Below, piece after piece: positions 16,369 through 24,584 of a stretch of 48,319 nt of DNA (within the stretch, counting starts at the first letter, position 1; each line of letters starts with the position of its first letter). Origin of the DNA: Mesostigma viride (Eukaryota; Streptophyta; Mesostigmatophyceae; Mesostigmatales; Mesostigmataceae); NCBI GenBank assembly GCA_009746045.1, contig RPFO01000604.1, positions 1-48,319 on the forward strand, given 5' to 3'. Below the pieces are notes generated by a model. That model saw only the letters and a program-made list of their open reading frames with translations, was not told the DNA's origin and ran no database searches. The translations under genes were made by a program, and so were the position numbers.

Positions 16369-17861
16369 CTACAGCTCGCCCACGGGCGTGTACGAGAACA
16401 GCGCCGTCGCCTTGTCCCGCAAGTTAGCCACCCTATTCTGAATAGCGGCAGCACCAGAGCGACCCGCGGAAGCGCAAGCCCGCACCACAGTGCTCCTCGC
16501 GAAGAAGCTGAACTCCCTCGCCATCGTAGCGTAGTCCCGCCGGCGGTCCTCGGGCACCAGAGGAAGCAAGTCCCTCAAGACGTGCTCGTTCAGAGTCGCC
16601 AGAGCCAGCGCCTGCGTGCGCAACGCCGCGCGCTGGTCGATGCGAGCCGCCATCTCCGGAGACGAGGGCGCGATCTTGGCCAGGCAGGCGTCCACCGCGT
16701 CCCTCTCGGCCCTGACCGCCTTGCAGGTCCCCGCCAGCACGCACGGCTGCCTCCACCCCTCCTCGATCTGGGCGTTGCGGATGTTCCTCCAGATGGCCTC
16801 CTGCTCCTTGTCCTCGGCCTTGTCGAGCGGCACCTTGGTGGGCATCTGCCCCCAGCACTTGGCGGGCGTGACCACCACGAGGGGGTAGACGAGCTTGGCC
16901 TCCTGCTCCGGGTCGATGTTCTCCACGCGCGCGGGCTTCCTGTCCTCCCCGGGCAGCAGGAGGAGCCTGTCGACCTTGTGCTGCTCGCCCGCCGGCGTGG
17001 GGAAGACCCTGGCTGCCGGGTTCCTCGTGAGCAGCGCCCTGACCTGCGCGGAGTGCTGCCTGGGCGCGTGAACGGGCACGTCCCTGTTGATGAGCACGTG
17101 GTTGGGGAGGATCTGCCTCGGCTGCTGCGGCTGCTGCGGCTGCGGCTGCGGCTGTGCGAGGACGGGGCTTCTGGCGGCCATGGCGGTCGCGGCGACTTGC
17201 ATCCTGGCGAGGTTCTGCATCCCCTGCGCGAAGAGCTTGACGGCGGCAGGAGCGGGGGCCCCGCGGGCCTGGGCACGACTTGGGGCAGCTTGGGCACGCC
17301 CACGACGGTCTGCGGGTTGCAGGGCACGCCCACGGCGACGGAGATGACCGTCTTCGCTCTCTTTGCCGCCACCACCGCGGGCACGATGCGGTAAACGAGC
17401 TCCTTCCTCCCGTCCGGGTGCACGACCTCCATGGTGACGGCTCCCTCCGGCAGCGAGAGGATGGGCGTGGGCGCAGGGGCCTGCGAAAGGGCTGGCGAAA
17501 GGGCCGGGGCGGGCAAAGGCGCGGGCGCCATCTCCAGGGGTCGTTTTGGCCTCTGCGCGTTGAGGTTGACGTTGGCGTTTGCCTGCGTCTGCGTCTGCGG
17601 CTGCGTCTGCGTCTGCGTGGGCGCGGGCGTGGGCGCGGGCGTCCGCTTGTTGTTGTTGTTGTTTGCAGCCCCCGTGCCCGCCTGGACCGCCTTGATGACC
17701 TCGGGCACGATTTTGAGCGTGGCGAGCGCGGTGGCGGCCTCCTTCTCGTCGTCAGAGAGGTTCAGAGAGTGCATTTCCGGGATCGCAAGGAGTGCCTGAT
17801 CCTTAGCCTTAGTCTGAGCCTGAGCCTGAGCGGCCTCGCACAAAACGGAGAAGGCGTCCAT
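16369..17861 (-). CDS. Gln/Pro-rich protein, about 497 residues, one frameshift
   Basis: ATG 17861 opens a helical head, then low-complexity Asn, Thr/Gln and Pro/Ala stretches and a short folded-looking part (VTMEVVHPDGRKELVYRIVP). Near the GGGGCCCCC tract at about 17250-17265 the frame changes; one added base joins it to the frame ending at 16369. The second half has a Gln/Pro run, then a mixed helical domain with Cys and Trp (PAKCWGQMP). No family was recognised. The upstream region is shared with the divergent 18350 gene. Confidence 0.62.
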
Positions 17862-17979
17862 GTCTGTTGTGTAGGAGTGTTGGCTATGGCTGTTCGTGTG
17901 TGCGTGTGCGTCTGTGCGTGTTCCTTGCGCGTTGGAGTGTTTTTGTCCTTTCCCGTGGGTCTCGCGTGTGGTGGCTGGA

Positions 17980-18240
17980 CCAATGGGCGCTCGGCGCGCG
18001 GTGGTCGTAACGGTCTTTCTGCCCCGCGTCCCGGCCTGTCCAATGGGCGTGCACGGGATCTCGTAACCGCCTGCGCGTGTCGTGTCCGTTCCGTCCTTCT
18101 CGGTCTACGAGTGGCGGCTGGCGGCCGGTGGTGACGCACGGGATCTCTTTCCGGATCCGCTGACAAGATCTCGTGGCGGGCCGCGGGAATCTTCTAGAAG
18201 TTTCCAGCGGGCGCGACGCCATCCGTTTTCGTCCAATGGG
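17980..18240. promoter_or_regulatory. Shared divergent promoter with three CCAAT boxes
   Basis: CCAATGGG occurs at 17980, 18040 and 18233 in the 488-base gap between the divergent 17861 and 18350 starts. The spacing and the heat-shock-type site at 18187 suggest a bidirectional Pol II promoter. Confidence 0.5.
18187..18204. promoter_or_regulatory. Heat-shock element, four units
   Basis: GAATCTTCTAGAAGTTTC is a perfect alternating GAA/TTC array with 2-base gaps, the HSF-binding consensus. It lies 146 bases before the 18350 ATG. Confidence 0.6.
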
Positions 18241-18349
18241 AGCGCACGGGAATCGAGGCCGGTCCGCGTAGAAAGTGCGTGGTCCCCTCGGACTTGGCCA
18301 TCTCACTCACGCATCACAGCTATCGTTCTTCCTTGCTTTCTTTCTGGCT

Positions 18350-19236
18350 ATGGCTTCCTCCGCCCGTTTCCTGTATTGCAACAAGTGCAACCTGGCGTTC
18401 CCCGAGTCTTATTTCGTGTCCGCCCGCTTGGCGAACGGGTTCACGCTGGCGTGCCTTTCTTGCCGCGAAACTCAGAACAAGCAGGCCCGCCTTCGCAAGG
18501 CCCGCGCGAAGGAGATGCAGCGGGACGAGGAGGAGGACTACGAGAACGTGCCCTCCTTCAGCTACAGCTCCTCTGAGGGCGGCTCCTCCGAGATCAGGAG
18601 GTTTCCTCTGTTGTGGCCGCTGACGCCGTTTCCGAGTCGTCTTCTGACGCTGAGTCGGAGCCGGCTCGCCTCCCTTCTCCTCGCACTCCGTGCGCCCCTT
18701 GCATGCCGGCTCCTTTCCGCCGCTGCCTTCGCGTGAAGGGCAAGAACCCGCACCTGCGCCCTCACGACGGGATGGGCGCTCGCGTGAAGGACAGCTCTCG
18801 CCGCGAGTTGCGCGGCTGCCGTCGCCGTCTGTCTCCCTACTTCCGCGGTTCTCCTCCCAAGTCTTCGGAGGCGCACGTGCAGGACGACGAGGTGCTCGGT
18901 TGGGGCGCCTTCGAGGGTCCCGTGAAGGATCTTTTGAGCGAGTCCCGCATCCAGCGCAGCGACCGCGAGATCCGCGAGGCTATCGATCTGATGGCCGCCG
19001 AGGAGGAGAAGTCTCTCGCTCCCGCCCCCGCTCCTTGCGCTCTGGAGGAGGAGGATATGTTTTCGGCGATGGGCCCCTTCCGCGTGGAGGACATGGACCT
19101 GGACCTGGACTTGGAGCGTCTGGGCGAGGACCTTTTCTGCGACTTCCGTTTGGGCGCTCTTTCCTTGGAGGACATTGCTGGGCTCGAGAAGGTGGAGAAG
19201 GAGCGTTGGTTCCTCCCCTTCGAGCTGAAGAATTGA
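18350..19236 (+). CDS. Paired-CxxC zinc protein with acidic C-terminus, one frameshift
   Basis: ATG 18350. Cys10/Cys13 and Cys35/Cys38 form a paired CxxC module (a zinc ribbon or treble clef, as in some HNH-associated N-termini). An Arg/Lys stretch and a Ser/Glu-rich part follow. The frame changes near 18600-18612; one added base joins it to the frame ending at 19236, giving about 295 residues. The second half is basic, then strongly acidic and Leu/Asp-rich (FRVEDMDLDLDLERLGEDLF), like a transcriptional activation region. A regulator role is inferred from this layout. A poly(A) signal follows. Confidence 0.6.
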
Positions 19237-19293
19237 AGTCCTCGGGCCGTTGTTTTGCCCTTTCCACGGGGCTTGCTTGCCCCCATGTATGAT

Positions 19294-19299
19294 AATAAA
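19294..19299 (+). terminator. AATAAA poly(A) signal
   Basis: 58 bases after the 19236 stop codon. Confidence 0.55.
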
Positions 19300-19408
19300 G
19301 TACATTTCCTCCCATTTGATTGGCTCCAACTCATGTGCACTAGGTAGTTCCGCGGCCTCGCGTATCTGTACTAGGAACTTGCTACACCCGCCAAATCCGA
19401 GCGATCCG

Positions 19409-19960
19409 ATTGGCTGCTAGTAGACGTACTTGGAGTATCTACCAATAGGGATAGCATCACCAGCATCACCACTTTGACTCATTTCACACGGGAATGGTGA
19501 TGGTGACGCTGGTGATGCTGATTTTTACGTTTCGGAAATAGTGGAGACCATTTTATTCTATGGGAAAGTTGCACTCAATTTTATGGTCAGCGATGGAGTA
19601 TAAATTATATGACCGTTGCATTCAAAATTTTATGGTCAGCGATGGAGTATAATTTATATGACCGTTGCATTCAAAATTTTATGGTCAGCGATGGAGTATA
19701 ATTTATATGACCGTTGCATTCAAAATTTTATGGTCAGCGACAGAATATTAATTCTGGCATATGTCATCACGAAATGGAATTGGATTGAAATATGATACAC
19801 TTCTCCCATAGAATAAAATGGTCTCCACTATTTCCGAAACGCAAAAATCAGCATCACCAGCGTCACCATCACCATTCCCGTGTAAAACCCTGAACAATGG
19901 TGATGCTGGTGATGCTATCCCTACTGGATAATACTTCAAGTATCTAAACAACGTCCAATC
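19409..19960. mobile_element. Foldback/MITE-like element with 157-bp terminal inverted repeats
   Basis: The left arm 19409-19565 and right arm 19804-19960 are inverted copies of equal length, from GATTGG/CCAATC to CTATGGGA/TCCCATAG, with high identity by eye. Within each arm the repeated ATCACCAGCATCACC and its complement form a smaller hairpin. The centre holds a 49-bp tandem repeat. No coding frame is present, so it would be non-autonomous. I could not identify a clear target-site duplication. Confidence 0.7.
19583..19740 (+). repeat. 49-bp tandem repeat inside the foldback element
   Basis: ATGGTCAGCGA begins at 19583, 19632, 19681 and 19730, exactly 49 bases apart, giving three full copies and one partial. 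Confidence 0.8.
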
Positions 19961-19992
19961 AGAATACGCCATTAAAACCTCTTGCCCCATGG

Positions 19993-20655
19993 CTAGGAGA
20001 TGCTAGCAGATGTCTTATCAGTAGCAACCACTGGGAACGCTGCAACTGTCCTTTTACGCTGCGGCTTCTCAAGGACTTGGCGTTCTTCAGCGGACTTGCG
20101 CAGCCGCATCTTTCGTTTCAGGACCTCCTGTTCTGACCGCGGCGGCCTCGTGCGCCTCCAAGCGGGGTAGACGTTCCTGTGGTGCAGTTTCTTCAGCGTC
20201 TCCTCCACCGACTGCGAAGGGCCCCGCTCGGTGTACATGTGATCGATGTACCACTCTTTGCCGTAGGTTTCCCACGCCATCCCCCCCTCGAACCGGTCCT
20301 CCAAGTGGCGGATCAAGCCCGGCATGTCGATCCCCAGCGCATCTCGCACCTCGTCCCTGCTGAAAACGCCGAGTCGTTTGGTGGCGCACAGAAACAGGTG
20401 CTCGAAGACGACTGTCTCGGGATTGCACACGATGCATTCGTCTCTGTGAACTTTCGGGTGTAGCTCGCAACCCTCGATGGCGCACTCGGAACAAGGTGTG
20501 GCGAATCCGTGGGGGCACGCGTCTTTACGGATATACTCGCACTGGCCGATGCCGCAAACTTTGCACGCGTACTTGGCCTCGTGGTCACACACGTATTTCG
20601 CTGTTTGAGCCCAGGAGCTCCCCCACTCGGGGTTACTCTTCCTCGAGGAAGCCAT
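19993..20655 (-). CDS. HNH-like zinc protein of giant-virus type
   Basis: 220 residues from ATG 20655 (MASSRKSNPEW); the frame is open further upstream, but that stretch lies in the promoter repeats. Residues 23-77 are Cys/His-rich (CDHEAKYACKVCG, then CPHG, CSEC, CIVC). Residues 106-122 (LGIDMPGLIRHLEDRF) and 124-139 (GGMAWETYGKEWYIDH), then NVYPAW at 161-166, match the layout of a putative HNH-type nuclease family common in giant viruses (LG, hLExQF, MxWxNYG, WxIDHI, then N). The IDH part would supply metal-binding residues. Activity is not proven. Confidence 0.68.
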   Translation of the reverse strand: MASSRKSNPEWGSSWAQTAKYVCDHEAKYACKVCGIGQCEYIRKDACPHGFATPCSECAIEGCELHPKVHRDECIVCNPETVVFEHLFLCATKRLGVFSRDEVRDALGIDMPGLIRHLEDRFEGGMAWETYGKEWYIDHMYTERGPSQSVEETLKKLHHRNVYPAWRRTRPPRSEQEVLKRKMRLRKSAEERQVLEKPQRKRTVAAFPVVATDKTSASIS

Positions 20656-20795
20656 GGCGTCTCTCTCTCTCTCGCTCTCACTATCTCTGTCCCCCTCCCC
20701 TTTCATGCCCGGAGAAAGGGACGCGCGCCTTCGCCAGCCTTCCAGAAACGCCTCTGCCGGTAGTATCCGCCAATAGAAACGCGAGGAATGCGACC

Positions 20796-21027
20796 CCGTG
20801 AGTCGCCACGCGGAACCTCCTAGAAGCGCGCGCCGACAGCGGGTCGTTCGGACCCAGCGAGCCACCGTGGACGCGCCGCGCCAAAAGGCCCGTGAGTCAG
20901 CACGAGGAACTTTCTAGAAGCGCCGCGCCGGACGCGGCCTTTCCGGTCCCGTGAGTCAGCACGCGGAACCGGACCGGAGTTTCTAGAAGCGCCGCGCCGG
21001 ACGCGGCCCACCCGTGGATGGACCAAT
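20796..21027. promoter_or_regulatory. Shared divergent promoter with three repeated stress-type modules
   Basis: Lies between the divergent 20655 and 21151 starts. The module CCGTGAGTCAGCACGcGGAAC followed by TTCTAGAAGCGCCGCGCC occurs three times, with variation. TGAGTC sites are at 20799, 20893 and 20952, and TGAGTCA is an AP-1/GCN4-type site. CTAGAA sites lie near 20820, 20914 and 20983. A CCAAT box is at 21023. Confidence 0.5.
20907..20919. promoter_or_regulatory. Heat-shock element, three units
   Basis: GAACTTTCTAGAA fits GAAnnTTCnnGAA. Degenerate versions lie at 20813-20825 and 20976-20988. Confidence 0.55.
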
Positions 21028-21150
21028 CCCGTGCGTCCGCCGCCACCCGTGGAAAATCACAAAGACTGTGGACAGCCACGGGGAAGCCATCTCACGCAAG
21101 ACCAACCAGCGAGCCAGAAAACAAACGCCTTCTCTTTTCACGACATAGCC

Positions 21151-22260
21151 ATGGCCATCACCACGCGCTCCATGGCCTCCATGCGCAGGCGCTCCTCGCG
21201 CAAGCCGGTGCCAAAGCTGCGAGACGGATTCGTGCAGTTCATGGTGGGCGCCCACCTGGCCAGGAAGCAAGCGCCCCTCCGCAAGCGCAAAGCCGTCAAG
21301 GGATGCCGCCTCCGCTGCTGCGACCCCAACGCCGTCCTCTGCCCCTCCTCGCCTCTGCCGGAGGAGCGCGAGTACGGCATCACCGACCTGGTCCCCGACC
21401 CTGACGAGTCCGTGGCCCCCTTCGACTACGAGCAGGCCGTCAGAGACCACTACCCCTGCGACAAGTGCCACCAAAAGGGCCCGGACAGCATCTTGATGCG
21501 ACACAACCCCAGGAACAAGATGGGCTCCATGGACGACATCCTCTGCGAGGAGTGCCTCGTCTCCTGCATCAGCATCATCATGGACGAGGGCAGGGACTCC
21601 GAGTACCGCAAGAAGTACATGTCCCAGTGGATCAGGGTGCCCGTGCCCAAGCCGGAAACCAGCCGCCCGCTCGTCCCGCTGGAACAAGGGGGGCAGTACA
21701 GGTGCCGCGAGTGCAAGACCATGCCAAACAAGGTCGCCTTCCGCGTCCTGCACAAGGAGGGGGACACCGAGCCAGGGATCTACTGCGAGCCCTGCGTCAA
21801 CAGGCAGGTCGTGGCCATCATGCGCAAAGGAAACCACCAGGACTTCGACCCCATGGTCGCCAGCTGCGAGGACGTCCTGCGCCGCTTCAAGCTGGACGAG
21901 GACTTGGCGCGCATCTGCTCCTCCCTCGCCCCCTCCTACAACTTCCCCTACTACGACCAGTGGCCGCCCGCGAGGTGCGAGAGCTGCAAGCGCGAGTTCG
22001 AGCACCACGCCATGTCCGCCTACATGATGTACATCCCTCAGGAGGGCACCATGGGCGTGGCCTGCCACTTCTGCGCCAGGAACGTGCACAGGAAGGCCCT
22101 CATCAAGTTCGACGGATACAGCTTCGACAACCGCTTCAAGGCGTGGTACCAGGACGGAGAAAACAACAAGCTATCCGGGTTCGTAGCGCCCCTCACGGAC
22201 ATCACCACCCTCCTGGGCGTGCACGCCATCGGCGCCCCTGTGCCGGTCGACTACGATTAA
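21151..22260 (+). CDS. Protein with three paired-CxxC zinc modules, 369 residues
   Basis: Starts at ATG 21151 (MAITTRSMAS); the open frame before it lies in the promoter. Three similar modules each have CxxC, about 23-25 residues, then CxxC: Cys103/106 with 132/135, Cys185/188 with 212/215, and Cys276/279 with 305/308. The first 60 residues are Arg/Lys-rich with a further Cys group (GCRLRCC). Such modules bind zinc and often contact nucleic acid or protein. The module spacing resembles the single one in the 18350 protein, and both genes have heat-shock-type promoters. No named family was recognised. Confidence 0.68.
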   Translation: MAITTRSMASMRRRSSRKPVPKLRDGFVQFMVGAHLARKQAPLRKRKAVKGCRLRCCDPNAVLCPSSPLPEEREYGITDLVPDPDESVAPFDYEQAVRDHYPCDKCHQKGPDSILMRHNPRNKMGSMDDILCEECLVSCISIIMDEGRDSEYRKKYMSQWIRVPVPKPETSRPLVPLEQGGQYRCRECKTMPNKVAFRVLHKEGDTEPGIYCEPCVNRQVVAIMRKGNHQDFDPMVASCEDVLRRFKLDEDLARICSSLAPSYNFPYYDQWPPARCESCKREFEHHAMSAYMMYIPQEGTMGVACHFCARNVHRKALIKFDGYSFDNRFKAWYQDGENNKLSGFVAPLTDITTLLGVHAIGAPVPVDYD

Positions 22261-22386
22261 ACAGCCTCATTGTATCAGTAGCCACAAGTGCACACATAGC
22301 CCAGCCCTCATCAATAGACAAGTCTCTGCCTGTAAATTATTAACTTGTAATGAAAAAACGATTCGTGCATGCCCACATCTCATGCA

Positions 22387-22418
22387 GTGCCACGGGACTT
22401 AGAAAAATCCCGTGGCAC
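22387..22418. terminator. Perfect hairpin, possible 3' end signal
   Basis: GTGCCACGGGA and TCCCGTGGCAC form an 11-bp stem with a 10-base A-rich loop, 127 bases after the 22260 stop. Some giant viruses polyadenylate at hairpins, so this may be a transcript end. Confidence 0.45.
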
Positions 22419-22550
22419 ACAAAAGATAGGGGGGAACATGGGGTCACCCTCGCGGAGCGTAGCAACGGTTTTGAAGAAACGGCTATGTACATATAGACAC
22501 AATGAACTGAACAAAACTTTAGTAGCTCACTCGTCGTTCACTTGTTAGTC

Positions 22551-22669
22551 GTAACGGAGGCAGTCATTCAGTCAGTTTGCAAGTTCAGTTGGCAAGTACG
22601 GAAACACACGCAAGTGCGTAACGGAGGCAGTCAGTCAGTCAGTTTGCAAGTGCAGTTGGCAAGTACGGA
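22551..22669 (+). repeat. Two copies of a 52-base direct repeat
   Basis: GTAACGGAGGCAGTC..AAGTACGGA occurs at 22551-22602 and 22618-22669 (67 bases apart), with internal CAGT repeats. Confidence 0.75.
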
Positions 22670-22971
22670 CCACCAACCGCGTGTGTACGTCCATGATATC
22701 GCAATATAAATCAAGAATAACAGGGAACGGTTAATGTATCCTTTACGCAGCTTTTTCGTTCAGGGCATGTTGAAATAACGAAAGTGGGGTCAGGTGTTCG
22801 AACCTTCCAAGTGCCGAATTTTTTACGAACCAGCGCATTCACGAACCTTGCACTGGGGACGCGGTGGACGTGTACCATTACCCCGGCCTAATTCTAGCAT
22901 TGTACACAAGGGGCGGTGGCTAGCAGTAAAGAAGGGCATCCTAGTCATAACGCTGGGCAAGTTTAAAAGCA

Positions 22972-22985
22972 CCAACGGCCGTTGA
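22972..22985. repeat. CCAACGGCCGTTGG palindrome, one mismatch
   Basis: First copy of the dispersed palindrome. The last base is A instead of G. Confidence 0.75.
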
Positions 22986-23216
22986 GTAGGAAAAAAAAAG
23001 AGCAGGAGAAGAGCACGTCGACGTTTCAACAGCAAGACAAAAATATTGAACCCCGAGTACCAATGAAAATGCTTTCATGCATGTCCACCCCGACGAGGCA
23101 CAAATTCATGCATGCCCACCCCGACGAGGCACAAATTAATGAACGACAGATTTCTCACCCCCCCCCGGCACATGGAACAAGTGCCATCGCACGCACACAC
23201 TTTGTAGACAGGAGAG

Positions 23217-23250
23217 TTTCGAGAGTCCAACGGCCGTTGGCTCGGAGAAA
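23217..23250. repeat. 34-base palindromic element
   Basis: TTTC-N6-CCAACGGCCGTTGG-N6-GAAA, core at 23227-23240. Confidence 0.8.
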
Positions 23251-23470
23251 TTGACAGTACACCAGTAAAGACATTAAAATTATCACTTTGTTGTCTTATG
23301 TGTGCCGTGTCATTTCCCAAGGTCAAAAGCCGTCAACTTCTGCACCTCTTGTCCCTCCCACCCGTACGCACTAAGCATGCCCACCTTACACTACCACATG
23401 TGGCTCTTGAGAAAACTCCCCCCGACGATGCACATGTGCCATTCACGCACACACCTTCAGACAAGGCTAT

Positions 23471-23796
23471 CAGTTTTTCGAAGTCCAACGGCCGTTGGCT
23501 CCGAGAAATGCTGTTACAACTCAAAATTACAATGGTGACATCCACGAGCTAGTGGTACGCCGAACAAGTGCTTGTATGACATATGGCGACTGCCCGTGAG
23601 GAAAAGTCCACCACCACACACGGTCAGTTTTTTGAGTCCAACGGCCGTTGGCTCCGAGAAATGCTGTTACAACGCAAAATTACAATGGTGACATACATGA
23701 GCTAGTGGTACGCCGAACAAGTGCTTGTATGACATATGGCGACTGCCCGTGAGGAAAAGTCCACCACCACACACGGACAGTTTTTTGACTCCAACG
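23471..23796 (+). repeat. 153-bp direct repeat, two copies plus a start, each with the palindrome
   Basis: Palindrome cores lie at 23485-23498 and 23638-23651, with a truncated half at 23791. The sequence between them is nearly identical, differing at a handful of bases. Confidence 0.8.
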
Positions 23797-24132
23797 CAAG
23801 AACAGACGTAATGCACACCAAGTGACCAAGTGGCAAGATAAAGACACCCTTGCCAATCTCTACCCACAAAAACTTAGCCCCGAAATCCGTAGCCCCGAAA
23901 TCCGTGATTGATTTGTACATTGTAGATGACAATGCAGCGATCACATGTATTCTGAAACCAACACGTTTTTACCTAGTTATCATGGTAACCAATTTATGGT
24001 TACCTAGTTATCCATGGCTAGAAAGTTGTAAATACACGATGTGGCCACACACGCCATAGATGAAAATCATAACCAGATCACGCACATGATCATGGAAGGG
24101 GACTCTATTGATCTCAAAAAAGAAAGCTCAAG
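23797..24132. other. Gene-free AT-rich spacer
   Basis: Contains a short doubled GTAGCCCCGAAATCC and a locally symmetric GGTAACC/GGTTACC region near 23983-24005. Nothing else was seen. Confidence 0.4.
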
Positions 24133-24190
24133 ACACCCTACACCCTACACCCTACACCCTACACCATACATCCTACAACCTACACCCTTA
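24133..24190 (+). repeat. Telomere-like (CCCTACA)n tract
   Basis: About four exact CCCTACA units, then degenerate ones. CCCTACA differs by one base from the CCCTAAA telomere repeat of plants, many algae and alveolates. Confidence 0.6.
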
Positions 24191-24224
24191 ACTCTCCACC
24201 CTTAGCTTACGTGACCTTTTTTTC

Positions 24225-24292
24225 GGAGAAATGTCCGAGTGGAATGCTATGTATGGGGTAACTTTCCCAAGGGTTCGAATCCCTCTTTCTCC
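24225..24292 (+). pseudogene. Truncated tRNA-Ser-like relic
   Basis: The acceptor GGAGAAA/TTTCTCC pairs perfectly. TGTCCGAGTGG is a good Ser-type A box, GGTTCGAATCC a good B box, and GGGGTAACTTTCCC resembles a class II variable arm. At 68 bases there is no room for an anticodon arm, which seems deleted. Confidence 0.5.
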
Positions 24293-24402
24293 ATTAGAGT
24301 TTTGTTTAGCTTCTATTCTCGTCTACACATAATTCACACGAAGTACGCTTGCAAATACTTTATTACTATTTTGTTTGATATACTACACTAATATTATAAT
24401 TG

Positions 24403-24570
24403 TTGTGTGTGTGTGTTGTTCACGTGTGCGTGTGTGTGTTGTGTGTGTTGTGTGTGTTGTGCGTGTGCGTGTGCGTGTGCGTGTGCGTGTGCGTGTGCGT
24501 GTGCGTGTGCGTGTGCGTGTGCGTGTGTGTGTGTATATAATTTTTTGTTGTGTGTGTGTGTTGTGTGTTG
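24403..24570 (+). repeat. GT / GTGTGC microsatellite
   Basis: Alternating GT and GTGTGC hexamers leading into the 40-bp satellite. Confidence 0.85.
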
Positions 24571-24584
24571 TACGTGCAAGGTGT

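Larger units (their letters stand above)
22261..22970. other. Gene-free region after the last dense gene
   Basis: Contains the hairpin at 22387 and a direct repeat at 22551-22669. No coding frame looks convincing. This is the likely transition from the gene-dense part to the repeat-rich part. Confidence 0.45.

Noticed and set aside
16582-18576. Long plus-strand frames over the 16369 gene and its promoter
   Set aside because: GC-rich antisense frames (Arg/Gly/Leu-rich) with no plausible composition; the minus-strand gene explains the region.
20656-20865. N-terminal extension of the HNH-like protein
   Set aside because: The open frame lies across the heat-shock-type promoter repeats; the Met at 20655 gives a sensible start.
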